From assembly GCA_003156795.1 (NCBI GenBank), contig PMHU01000060.1, positions 9,762 through 19,251 of the forward strand: DNA of 9,490 nt, in the 5' to 3' direction. A model generated the notes under the pieces. It had not been told where the DNA came from, searched no databases, and saw only the letters and a program-made list of their open reading frames with translations. Source of the stretch: Acidimicrobiaceae bacterium (GTDB lineage: Bacteria > Actinomycetota > Acidimicrobiia > Acidimicrobiales > Palsa-688). Positions 1 through 6,473 of the stretch are shown here, piece by piece; the stretch's first letter is position 1; every line of letters starts with the position of its first letter. The translations under genes were made by a program, and so were the position numbers.

Positions 1-4
1 AACC

Positions 5-1156
5 GTGGCGGCCGGGAGGTCGGGTCCGGGCCGGTTGGCTTCGGCCAACGTGGGGACGGGCCGGATGTGGACCGTCGCTCTGGTCGCCGGGGTCATCGGG
101 GCGGTCGCCGCCTCTGGAATCGGCATGGTGAGCGGCGCATTCGACCAGCCGACCACGGTGGTCCAGTCCGTTTTCCCGTCCACGCCGGCCGTCTCGCTCG
201 CCAACGCGAGCGGATCGAACGTCGACTGGACCGCAGTCGACAACGCGGTGGCTCCTTCGGTGGTCGCCATCAGCGTCTCCACCGCAGACGGGCCCGAGAT
301 GGGATCGGGCCTGCTCCTGCTCAGCGGCGCCAACACCCGCGCTTACGTGATAACCGACCTCTCGCTGATCTCGTCGGCCGCGGCCGCAGATGAGTTGGGC
401 CCGATCGTCGTGACCTTCCTCTCCGGCAAGCAGAGCAAAGGTCGTCTGGTCGGGCAGGATCCCTTGAGCGGGCTGGCCCTGATCGCCGTGTCCGGAGTGC
501 AGGACACTTTCCCCGCGCTCGGCTCGGTGGCCCAGTTGGCCGTGGCCAACCCGGTCATGGCCATCGGAGCGAGAACGGTTCCTGGCGGGTCGGTGTTTTC
601 CGGCTCGGTCACGGCCGAGAACCGAGAGGTTGACGTAGCTGACGGCGCCGACATGGAAAACATGATCGCCATCAGCGGTACTTCGGTTCCCGCTCCGGTC
701 GCCGGCGGGCCGCTCGTGGACCAGTTCGGCCAGGTCGTGGGGATCACCCTGGCGTTGGACCCGACCGACGCGACCGATCAGGACCTGACCTTTGCCGTGC
801 CGGTGGACGAAGCCGAGCGCGTAGCCGAGCAGATGCTGGCCGGAGAGTCGGTCACCCATCCGTGGTTGGGTCTGTACGACTCGGTCGACCTATCGACCGA
901 AGTGGCGCGCCAAGAAGGCCTCGCCGGCGGCGCCTTGGCGGTGGCGATATCGCCCGACAGCCCCGCCAGCCGGATAGGCCTCCAACCGACCGACATCATT
1001 ACCGGGCTCGACGGCCAACCGGTCACTTCGGCCGGCTCCCTGACCGCGGTCCTGAGCAAAGCCCGGCCGGGCCGGGCCACGACCATCTCTTTCATCCAGG
1101 ATGGAAAGCAGTGGGCGAAGACCCTCGTCCTGACCAACCAGCCTTATAACAGCTGA
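5..1156 (+). CDS. Membrane-anchored HtrA-like trypsin-fold protein with PDZ domain, catalytic triad apparently lost
   Basis: The protein (383 aa from the GTG at 5) has a short basic N-terminus, one membrane segment at about residues 22-40, a degenerate S1C/HtrA fold at about 75-275 and a PDZ domain at about 285-375. HtrA landmarks are recognisable: GSGLLL (100-105), DPLSGLAL (152-159), AGGPLVD (233-239) and GQVVGI (242-247). The catalytic residues are not. The His position in the usual VTNxHVV stretch is Ser120, the Asp of the usual SDLAL is Gly156, and the Ser of GNSGGP is Ala233. Seen: the substitutions. Known: active family members are envelope proteases or chaperones. Inferred: this one binds peptides or acts as a scaffold outside the membrane without cleaving. 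The reading frame stays open to base 2, so the true start may lie upstream; ATG at 65 is an alternative but would place the membrane segment at the very N-terminus. It ends inside the 3' end of the convergent SDR gene. Confidence 0.85.
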   Translation: MAAGRSGPGRLASANVGTGRMWTVALVAGVIGAVAASGIGMVSGAFDQPTTVVQSVFPSTPAVSLANASGSNVDWTAVDNAVAPSVVAISVSTADGPEMGSGLLLLSGANTRAYVITDLSLISSAAAADELGPIVVTFLSGKQSKGRLVGQDPLSGLALIAVSGVQDTFPALGSVAQLAVANPVMAIGARTVPGGSVFSGSVTAENREVDVADGADMENMIAISGTSVPAPVAGGPLVDQFGQVVGITLALDPTDATDQDLTFAVPVDEAERVAEQMLAGESVTHPWLGLYDSVDLSTEVARQEGLAGGALAVAISPDSPASRIGLQPTDIITGLDGQPVTSAGSLTAVLSKARPGRATTISFIQDGKQWAKTLVLTNQPYNS

Positions 1157-2241
1157 GACCCCTTGCCGCGCCTGGCCCGGATGGCCGTGACGACCGCACC
1201 GACGCCGGCCACGACGCCGACCGCGGCGATGAGGATGATGATGAGGTTGTAGTTCTGGCGCCGCCCGGGAGGCAGGTCGTCCCAATGCACCCTCGCGTCG
1301 GTGGCGACCAGGGCCTCTTCACTCGAGTACTGGGGAACCCATCCGACCGCTTTGAGCCGATCGGGCGCCACCACCCAGGGGTGGCTGGCGTAGGCCCGTG
1401 CCTCGACCGGGATCCCCTTGCGAAACAGCTGCCAGCTCCACGCCGACACGGCCCGAGCCATCCGACCTGGCAAGGTCACTTTGGCGACACCACCGGCCAG
1501 GGCCCGGGCGTCTTCTTCCAGGATGCCGGTATCGGGGGCCACGTTGTAGACCCCCTTCAATCGCTTCTCCCAGGCCAGCACCACCGCAGTCGCCAGGTCG
1601 TCGACGTGCAAGTACTGGACGGGCCGGCCGCCGTCGCCCGATCGTGGTGACCTCGTCACCCCTAGCGCCTGGTACAGCGGGCGCTCCTCGGACCCAACGG
1701 TGACGGCCGGCCGCAGGATCGCCACCGCAACGCTTGGGTTCCGATCGGCCCAGTCGGAGACGACCCGTTCGGATTCGGCCTTTGACACCGCGTATGAAAA
1801 CTCCGGGTTTGGACGCAAGCGGGCGTCCTCGGTCAGCGGGACCTTGTTGTCGGCCCAGGCCCCGTACACCGTCGCGCTCGAGAGGTGCACGACCGTCGGA
1901 ACCTGGGCGCGGGTGGCCGCGCCGAGTACGCGCCGCAAAGCCCGCTGGTTGGCCGCGGCCGCGGCGGCGTCGTCTCCCGGCAGGCTGCCCCGGGCGTCCG
2001 GGGTGCGCCAGGCCAGGTGGATGAGACCGGCCGCGCCCTCAAAGGCGCTCTGAACTTCGTCCTCACCAGGGCCCGCGTTGACTGCGAGGTCGATGATGCG
2101 CACCTCCAGCTTGGGGTCAGACCAGCTCGACGGCACCACGTCGATGCCGACCACGCGATCGACGTCGGGATGAGAGACGAGCAAGGCTGCCGTCCTCTGC
2201 CCTAGCGACCCCGCCACCCCGGTAACGACAACGGTCCGCAC
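1144..2241 (-). CDS. NAD-dependent epimerase/dehydratase, extended SDR family, with C-terminal membrane anchor
   Basis: This is a Rossmann-fold oxidoreductase or sugar-epimerase-like protein of 365 aa counted from the GTG at 2241. The N-terminus VVVTGVAGSLG carries the TGxxGxxG nucleotide-binding motif (residues 7-14). VVGID ends strand 2 with an Asp (about 34), which suggests NAD rather than NADP. HLSSATVYG supplies the catalytic Ser (about 121-122), and SYAVSK supplies the YxxxK pair (Tyr150, Lys154). A hydrophobic segment at about 332-354 followed by Arg/Lys residues looks like a C-terminal membrane anchor, leaving the enzyme on the cytoplasmic face. A TTG at 2259 would add six residues. 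GTG is preferred because the protein then begins right at the first beta strand and a CATCGT hexamer sits 7 bases upstream. The gene diverges from the DUF2342 gene. The substrate cannot be read from the sequence. Confidence 0.9.
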   Translation of the reverse strand: MRTVVVTGVAGSLGQRTAALLVSHPDVDRVVGIDVVPSSWSDPKLEVRIIDLAVNAGPGEDEVQSAFEGAAGLIHLAWRTPDARGSLPGDDAAAAAANQRALRRVLGAATRAQVPTVVHLSSATVYGAWADNKVPLTEDARLRPNPEFSYAVSKAESERVVSDWADRNPSVAVAILRPAVTVGSEERPLYQALGVTRSPRSGDGGRPVQYLHVDDLATAVVLAWEKRLKGVYNVAPDTGILEEDARALAGGVAKVTLPGRMARAVSAWSWQLFRKGIPVEARAYASHPWVVAPDRLKAVGWVPQYSSEEALVATDARVHWDDLPPGRRQNYNLIIILIAAVGVVAGVGAVVTAIRARRGKGSQLL

Positions 2242-2246
2242 GGCCC

Positions 2247-2253
2247 TACGATG
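2247..2253. promoter_or_regulatory. Shared bidirectional -10-like element between the SDR and DUF2342 genes
   Basis: On the plus strand TACGAT (2247-2252, TANNNT type) ends 7 bases before the ATG at 2259. On the minus strand the same bases read CATCGT (2253-2248), with A at -11 and T at -7 relative to the GTG at 2241. Transcription could therefore start on the first base of each start codon, giving two leaderless mRNAs from overlapping -10 elements. No convincing -35 element is visible on either side. The placement is seen directly; promoter activity is inferred. Confidence 0.4.
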
Positions 2254-2258
2254 CCCCA

Positions 2259-2300
2259 ATGGTCAAGGTGCAGGCGAGCCGGCCGGGTGCGGCCCGATGA
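2259..2300 (+). CDS. Putative 13-codon leader ORF coupled to the DUF2342 gene
   Basis: The ORF encodes MVKVQASRPGAAR and ends in TGA at 2298-2300, sharing ATGA with the ATG (2297) of the following gene. Two things support translation. TACGAT lies exactly at -12 to -7 from its ATG, the geometry of a leaderless mRNA. The downstream gene has no clear Shine-Dalgarno sequence, so ribosomes ending here could reinitiate on it. The peptide shows no run of identical amino acids, so amino-acid attenuation is not suggested. A chance short ORF is the alternative. It is too short to judge by codon usage. Confidence 0.35.
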   Translation: MVKVQASRPGAAR

Positions 2301-3547
2301 GCTGGCCTGAGGCTTTTGGTGGTGGGGGGCCGTTCGACGGCGGGCCGCTCGGTGACCTGATGCGGAACCTGACCCGTCTGTTTACGGCGCAAGGCCCTCT
2401 CAACTGGGAGATCGCCCGACAGATGGCGCAGTGGACCGCGACCGGGGGCGAGCCCGAGGCCAACCCGGATCCTTCGTCGCGCGTCCGCCTCGAAGAGCTG
2501 ATCCGCGTCGCCGAACTTCACGTATCGGAGGCTACCGGCCTCACCGTGTCCGCCAGCGGCCTGCTGTCGGTGGGGGCCGTGAGCCCGAGCGATTGGGCCC
2601 TGCGAACGCTCGAAGCGTGGAAGCCGCTGCTCGAAAAGCTGGCTACCAAGATGAGCTCGTCCCTGCCCTTGTCGGGACTGGGCGGGGATGCGGCCGGCTC
2701 CGGTCCAGCGGCAGGCTTCGGAGAGCCGGACACCGGTGACACGGATCCCATGGCCAAGCTGTTCGGCAATCTGCCGCAGGTGCTCGGCCCCTTCTTGTTC
2801 GGGCTCCAGTCGGGTTCCATGGTGGGCCAGCTGGCCAGCACGGCGATGGGACAGTACGAAGTTCCGATGCCGAGACCGGCCGGGGACGAGCTGCTCATGG
2901 TGACGTCGACGATCGACCGGTTCGCCACCGACTGGAGCTTGGAGCCCGACGAGGTCCGGCTCTGGATCTGCCTGCGGGAGGCGACGAACCATGCCGTCTT
3001 CGGCCGGCCCCACGTCCGGGACAGGCTGGAAACGCTCATCGCCGCGTACGTCGACGCGTTCGATCCCGGCCCCGACGCGCTCGAGAGCCGGCTCAGCGGC
3101 TTCGATCCGACCGACCTGGCGTCCATGCAGGAGGCTTTCGGTGACCCCGAAAGCCTCCTGGGCGAACTGCAAAACGACGCCCAGCGCCAGATCCAGGTCC
3201 CTTTAAGGGCCATCCTGGCGGCCGTCGCCGGGTACGTGGACCACATGATGGACAAGGTGGGCCGTCGTCTCATCGCCTCCTACGGCCCTCTCACCGAAGC
3301 CCTCCGGCGGCGCCGGCTGGAGGAGAGCCCCGGCACCCGGATCCTCGGGCAGCTGTTAGGCGTGGCCTTGGACGCCGACAGCTACGAGCAAGGGGCGTCG
3401 TTCGTGCGAGGGATAGTCGAGCGGGTCGGAGAAGACGGGCTGGTCCGGCTGTGGAAGTCGGAGCGAGAACTGCCCACCTCAGCCGAGCTCAGCGCGCCCG
3501 GTCTGTGGCTGGCTCGCATCGACCTGGACGACCCGCCCGAATCCTAG
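2297..3547 (+). CDS. Zincin_2 / DUF2342 family protein (annotated elsewhere as zinc-dependent metalloprotease), atypical metal motif
   Basis: The 416-aa soluble protein matches the actinobacterial DUF2342/Zincin_2 family. It has a Gly/Phe-rich N-terminus (GGGGPFDGG, about 8-16), a GPLNWEIARQMAQW block (33-46), an RLEELIRVAELHVSEATGL block (64-82), a low-complexity Gly/Ala stretch (about 126-150), then GPFLFGLQSGSMVGQLA (164-180) and a mostly helical C-terminal domain. At the place where the fold would carry a zincin HExxH helix the sequence is LREATNH (226-232). Glu228 is present, but Arg227 and Asn231 occupy the two usual His positions, and a His follows at 232. Known: the family is named for zincin similarity. 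Inferred: metalloprotease activity is doubtful here. No in-frame start exists upstream of ATG 2297 within the intergenic gap. It may be translationally coupled to the 2259 leader ORF. It ends 25 bp from the convergent MFS gene. Confidence 0.85.
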   Translation: MSWPEAFGGGGPFDGGPLGDLMRNLTRLFTAQGPLNWEIARQMAQWTATGGEPEANPDPSSRVRLEELIRVAELHVSEATGLTVSASGLLSVGAVSPSDWALRTLEAWKPLLEKLATKMSSSLPLSGLGGDAAGSGPAAGFGEPDTGDTDPMAKLFGNLPQVLGPFLFGLQSGSMVGQLASTAMGQYEVPMPRPAGDELLMVTSTIDRFATDWSLEPDEVRLWICLREATNHAVFGRPHVRDRLETLIAAYVDAFDPGPDALESRLSGFDPTDLASMQEAFGDPESLLGELQNDAQRQIQVPLRAILAAVAGYVDHMMDKVGRRLIASYGPLTEALRRRRLEESPGTRILGQLLGVALDADSYEQGASFVRGIVERVGEDGLVRLWKSERELPTSAELSAPGLWLARIDLDDPPES

Positions 3548-3572
3548 CGTCAGGAATACGAGGCCTGAGCCC

Positions 3573-5051
3573 TCACGAATCCGGCGCCGGCGCCGGCGCC
3601 GGCCATCGCGGCGGTTCGGGAAGCGGCGGCGGCTGGTACCCGTCGGGGGACTGGTAGGGATCGGGAGGCTGGTAGCGGTCGATTCCGGTGTACCCGCCGG
3701 AATCCCTCGCCCGGCGGCGGCCGCGCAGGACGCCGACCAAGTAGACCGTCGTCGTGATGAGCATGATGCAGGCGACGATGACGAAGCCGGGCAGCAGCGA
3801 TATTGCGATCAACGTAGGGAAGAGGGCGCCCACCACCCACGCCAGCTGGAAGATGGACTCGAAGCGGGCGAACAGGCGGCTGCGGTCGGCGTCGGGAGAC
3901 TCGCGCTGCACGATGGCGTCGAACGCGGCCTTGGCCACGCTCGCTCCGAGCCCCACGACGAGGGCCAGGATCAGGGCTGCCGGACGGCGATGCATGGCCG
4001 ACATTTGCGTCGTCACTACGGCGGTGGCGACGATCACCAGAGACGCGCTGGCGACCAGGCGCTTCTCCGACACCCGGTCGCGTAGCGTCGGGGCCAGAAG
4101 GGCCCCCCCGAAGTTGCCACCGACGCTCGCCACTGCGACCAGGCCGTACCAGATCACCGGGGTCCGGTCGGTCCGGAACCCGAACACCACCAGGGCGGTC
4201 AGGAATCCGGCCACGGCCCGCATGCCCGCCATGGCCACTTGGGCGGCCAGGAGTTCTGGTGCGACCGGGGGCCTGGGACCTCCTCGAATGGACTCGGCCA
4301 GCCGCCCGAAGAGTCGACGCACACCGATCAGTGCCCGGGTCGAAGCGACGCGGGCCGCGCTGGGCCCGGCCTGGTATTCGGGCCCGGGTTCATCACGCGC
4401 CCCGCTCAGGAGGTGCAGAGACAGCCCGGCCGTGGTGGCGAATACCAGGACGTCGATGTCGAGCAGGGCGTGAGATCCGAAGAGGCGGTATATGAGCGAT
4501 CCCACCGCGGCCGCCAGCGACGTGAATATGGAAGCACCGACGGCGAGCTTGGCGTTGGCCCGGACCAGGTCGTGGTCGGAGTCGACCACTCCGGGGACGA
4601 GGGACGCCTTGGCCACCGCGTGGGTCTTCGAGCAGACCAGGCTCAAGAACGCGGCCGGAAACAGGAGCAGGCTGTGGATCCAGCTGGACATGAGGAGGCA
4701 CGCGGCCATACGGCCGATGGCAGCGAGGAAGACGATGAACTTCCGACCACCTCGCGCCCGGTCGATCAGGGGACCCACAAAAGGTCCGACGACTGCGAAC
4801 GGCAGGACCGTGCAAAGAAGACCGAGCGCGGTGCGCGAGCGCGCCGCGCTCAGAGAGACGCTCACGAACACCGAACCGGCCAGAGCGACGGTGACCATGG
4901 CGTCGCCCGCAGACGACAGGTTGTGGACGATGGCCAGTCCGCCGAAGGGCGTCGACGTGTCCTTCGGACCCGGCGGGCCCAGCCGGAACGGGAAGCTGGC
5001 CAAGGCCCGAATGCGAGCCGACCGGGACGGCGCGGCGGGCGGGTATTGCAT
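3573..5051 (-). CDS. MFS permease with proline/tyrosine-rich cytoplasmic tail
   Basis: This 492-aa integral membrane protein has about ten to twelve hydrophobic segments between residues 40 and 440. A Major Facilitator motif A, GPLIDRARGGRK (93-104), lies between the second and third segments. These features place it in the MFS; the general look is of a drug-efflux-type permease, but no substrate can be assigned. The N-terminus is extended by about 35 Pro/Arg-rich residues before the first membrane segment. The last 50 residues follow a basic RGRRRAR stop-transfer patch and carry imperfect repeats (RYQPPDP, PYQSPDG, GYQPPPL), ending in Pro-Ala dipeptides coded by a CCGGCG hexanucleotide repeat. 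The ATG at 5051 is the only good start near the first membrane segment. A TACGCT hexamer would place transcription about 4 bases upstream of it. The gene diverges from the proline-rich protein gene. Confidence 0.88.
   Translation of the reverse strand: MQYPPAAPSRSARIRALASFPFRLGPPGPKDTSTPFGGLAIVHNLSSAGDAMVTVALAGSVFVSVSLSAARSRTALGLLCTVLPFAVVGPFVGPLIDRARGGRKFIVFLAAIGRMAACLLMSSWIHSLLLFPAAFLSLVCSKTHAVAKASLVPGVVDSDHDLVRANAKLAVGASIFTSLAAAVGSLIYRLFGSHALLDIDVLVFATTAGLSLHLLSGARDEPGPEYQAGPSAARVASTRALIGVRRLFGRLAESIRGGPRPPVAPELLAAQVAMAGMRAVAGFLTALVVFGFRTDRTPVIWYGLVAVASVGGNFGGALLAPTLRDRVSEKRLVASASLVIVATAVVTTQMSAMHRRPAALILALVVGLGASVAKAAFDAIVQRESPDADRSRLFARFESIFQLAWVVGALFPTLIAISLLPGFVIVACIMLITTTVYLVGVLRGRRRARDSGGYTGIDRYQPPDPYQSPDGYQPPPLPEPPRWPAPAPAPDS
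3581..3604. repeat. CCGGCG hexanucleotide repeat in the MFS gene 3' end
   Basis: Three exact CCGGCG copies (3581-3598) are followed by CCGGCC. The repeat encodes the Pro-Ala dipeptides at the end of the permease tail. It is self-complementary and could fold into a strong hairpin near the ends of two convergent genes, but there is no T-tract. Confidence 0.7.
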
Positions 5052-5061
5052 CGCGGGCCCC

Positions 5062-5067
5062 AGCGTA
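5062..5067 (-). promoter_or_regulatory. Candidate -10 element for the MFS gene
   Basis: TACGCT on the minus strand fits the TANNNT pattern. It would give a start site about 4 bases upstream of the ATG at 5051, a nearly leaderless transcript. No Shine-Dalgarno sequence is seen before the ATG. No -35 element is recognisable, so this is a weak call. Confidence 0.25.
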
Positions 5068-5132
5068 GAGCGTCAGGAGCCGTTTGCCACCCGCAGGGCG
5101 ACGCCGCGCTCAAGATCTGAGCCCGGACGCCC

Positions 5133-5138
5133 GATAGT
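5133..5138 (+). promoter_or_regulatory. Candidate -10 element for the proline-rich protein gene
   Basis: GATAGT has A at -11 and T at -7 relative to the A of the ATG at 5145, so transcription would begin on the start codon. No Shine-Dalgarno sequence lies between it and the ATG, which fits a leaderless mRNA. The 93-bp gap to the MFS gene (5052-5144) holds nothing else I can name. Confidence 0.35.
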
Positions 5139-5144
5139 CACCAC

Positions 5145-5885
5145 ATGGCAGATCAGCGGACGACGCCTTCAAACGAGGACAGCAAAGCTAACCCGACCCG
5201 CCCGTTTGACCGTCAAGCCCTTCAGGCCACTCTCGCCGACGCAGTCCGCATCGCGGCCGCCGACAGCGACCCCGGAGACGCCCCCCCGGGCAAGCCGCTG
5301 CGTAGTCCGTCCCCCCAGGACTTGATCGGTACCGGGCCTGCCGCGTCCGATGGACGGCCCCGTCCGGCCGCACCTCGACCGCCCAATCCTTTTAGCCGCC
5401 CCGTCGCCGCCCCGCCCGCCCCGGCGGCGGCCGCGCCCGCTGTTCCCACCCCGGTTCGTCCCGCCCCGAGCATGCTCGGCGGCGGAACCCCCACCGGCGT
5501 CGGCACCGGCCAGGGTGGCGGAATCAACTCCTTGACGAGCGCCGGTCCCCCAGGAATGGGCGGGTTGCGTAGCACCAGCCCCGACAACTTGGGCCCCATC
5601 AACTTCAGCGGGGACAACCGCCCTCCGGGTGAGCTCAACGGCGGGCGTACCGTCTCGGGCCTGGCCCCGACCCCGACCGATGGGCCGACCATTCCTCTGC
5701 GCCGGCGCCAGCCGGCCGAGACGTCCCACTCCGCCAAGACCACGGAGGCTCAGGCCCCGACTCCCGCTCCGGCGCCGGCCTCCCACCCGATTCGCTCCGC
5801 TGCCCCGATCGACGCCTGGATGCCGGGAGACGACGACATCCTGCCCCGCCGAGTGGTGAAGCGGTCTTTCCGCCTGGTGCGCTGA
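5145..5885 (+). CDS. Proline/alanine/glycine-rich, probably disordered protein of unknown function
   Basis: I do not recognise this 246-aa protein. A polar start is followed by a likely amphipathic helix FDRQALQATLADAVRIAAAD (about 21-40). A long low-complexity region rich in Pro, Ala and Gly comes next, with a PAPAAAAPAVPTPVRPAP stretch around residues 90-108 and a GGG/GTG-rich stretch around 112-125. The C-terminus is distinct: an acidic DAWMPGDDDILP followed by a basic RRVVKRSFRLVR. There is no signal peptide or membrane segment, so a cytoplasmic location is likely. The two ends look constrained and the middle looks like a linker, which would suit an adaptor with two binding ends; this is inference. 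Neighbours are the divergent MFS gene and the convergent histidine phosphatase. The strong third-position GC and sensible start support a real gene despite its composition. Confidence 0.7.
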   Translation: MADQRTTPSNEDSKANPTRPFDRQALQATLADAVRIAAADSDPGDAPPGKPLRSPSPQDLIGTGPAASDGRPRPAAPRPPNPFSRPVAAPPAPAAAAPAVPTPVRPAPSMLGGGTPTGVGTGQGGGINSLTSAGPPGMGGLRSTSPDNLGPINFSGDNRPPGELNGGRTVSGLAPTPTDGPTIPLRRRQPAETSHSAKTTEAQAPTPAPAPASHPIRSAAPIDAWMPGDDDILPRRVVKRSFRLVR

Positions 5886-5909
5886 CGGCTTTCTCCCCCT
5901 TAGCCGTCA
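5883..5909. terminator. Inverted repeat at the end of the proline-rich protein gene, possible terminator
   Basis: TGACGGCT (5883-5890) and AGCCGTCA (5902-5909) form a perfect 8-bp stem with an 11-base loop. The left arm begins at the TGA stop codon. It lies between two convergent genes (5885 and 5944) and could serve both strands. No T-tract follows on either side, so it would be a non-canonical terminator of the kind common in actinobacteria. Confidence 0.4.
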
Positions 5910-5943
5910 CGCACCGGGCCAAGACGCCTCATGGCCAGGACCT

Positions 5944-6405
5944 TTAGCTCGGGGGGCGGAGGTATTTCGCTTTGACGAACTTGCCCTTCCGCGCCTCTAG
6001 CACCCAGACCGACGCCTTCTCATGGCGCGGATTCCGGCCCACGTCCACCCTCTCCTCGCTGGCCAGGGCGAACAGGACCTCGGGGATTATGTCGCCGTGG
6101 CTACAAAGGATCACGTCGTCGCCGGCGAGCGAACGAACCAGTTGCACCGCACCGCTTCCCGACCCCTCGGCCAGCACCTCGACCGGCTCGACCTGCACCC
6201 CGAGGGCCGTGGCTGTCGGCACCACCGTCTCCACGCACCGCACGTACGGGCTGGAGAGAACCCGCGCCGGCTTGAACTCACTCAACAGTTCGGCCAATCC
6301 CTGCGCCTGTTTGCGGCCTCGTTCCGACAGGCTGCGCTCGCGATCGTCACCCGGCCAGGTTGAACGAGACAGGGCCTGTGCATGACGCACGAGCAGCAGC
6401 GGCAT
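5944..6405 (-). CDS. SixA-type histidine phosphatase, resembling the C-terminal domain of MutT1
   Basis: This 153-aa protein is a compact histidine phosphatase (phosphoglycerate mutase-like fold). LLVRHAQA (4-11) holds the phosphorylated His8 with Arg7. SSPYVRC (51-57) supplies the second Arg (56), Glu80 lies in LAEGS, and CSHGD (101-105) supplies the second catalytic His103. The segment STWPGDDRERSLSERGRKQA (15-34) closely resembles the phosphatase half of actinobacterial MutT1, which is fused to a Nudix domain in mycobacteria. Here it is a full-length stand-alone domain with its own ATG. The matching Nudix gene lies about 1.2 kb upstream on the same strand beside ppk1. The likely role is removal of phosphate from small phosphorylated molecules or phosphohistidine in the cytoplasm. 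CACACT lies at -12 to -7 from the ATG, so the mRNA may be leaderless. Confidence 0.88.
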   Translation of the reverse strand: MPLLLVRHAQALSRSTWPGDDRERSLSERGRKQAQGLAELLSEFKPARVLSSPYVRCVETVVPTATALGVQVEPVEVLAEGSGSGAVQLVRSLAGDDVILCSHGDIIPEVLFALASEERVDVGRNPRHEKASVWVLEARKGKFVKAKYLRPPS

Positions 6406-6411
6406 GGCGTC

Positions 6412-6417
6412 AGTGTG
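6412..6417 (-). promoter_or_regulatory. Candidate -10 element for the histidine phosphatase gene
   Basis: On the minus strand CACACT has A at -11 and T at -7 from the A of the ATG at 6405. It is a poor -10 match overall and is listed mainly because its placement repeats that of the other starts in the window. The preceding bases show no Shine-Dalgarno sequence. Confidence 0.22.
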
Positions 6418-6461
6418 GCATCCTGCGCCGACGATAGCGAAGTTTGCGTCGCGGCCCGTCC

Positions 6462-6467
6462 TAACCT
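6462..6467 (+). promoter_or_regulatory. Candidate -10 element for the sortase gene
   Basis: TAACCT fits the actinobacterial TANNNT -10 pattern and lies exactly at -12 to -7 from the ATG at 6474. Transcription would begin on the start codon. There is no Shine-Dalgarno sequence in the 6 bases between. No clear -35 hexamer sits 16-18 bases upstream. Confidence 0.4.
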
Positions 6468-6473
6468 GTCGTC

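Noticed and set aside
2239..2259. TTG at 2259 as start of the SDR gene
   Set aside because: It adds six residues before the first beta strand, has no -10-like hexamer at the leaderless position and no ribosome binding site. GTG at 2241 fits better.
2246..3172. Open frame of about 300 codons on the minus strand opposite the DUF2342 gene
   Set aside because: The plus-strand protein matches a known family over its length. The minus-strand product is Arg/Gly/His-rich with no recognisable domain.
3550..3568. TCAGG/CCTGA inverted repeat between the DUF2342 and MFS genes as a terminator
   Set aside because: A 5-bp stem with a 9-base loop and no T-tract is too weak to call.
4239..5325. Long open frames on the plus strand opposite the MFS gene, one running into the proline-rich gene
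   Set aside because: Products are Arg/Ala/Gly-rich without motifs, while the minus strand encodes a clear membrane permease.
5169..5786. Long open frame on the minus strand opposite the proline-rich protein gene
   Set aside because: It is a by-product of GC-rich, repetitive codons. The product is Gly/Arg low complexity with no motif, and the plus-strand frame has a better start and a structured C-terminus.
6444..6449. TTGCGT as -35 element for the sortase gene
   Set aside because: It lies only 12 bases before the TAACCT hexamer, too close for a standard promoter.
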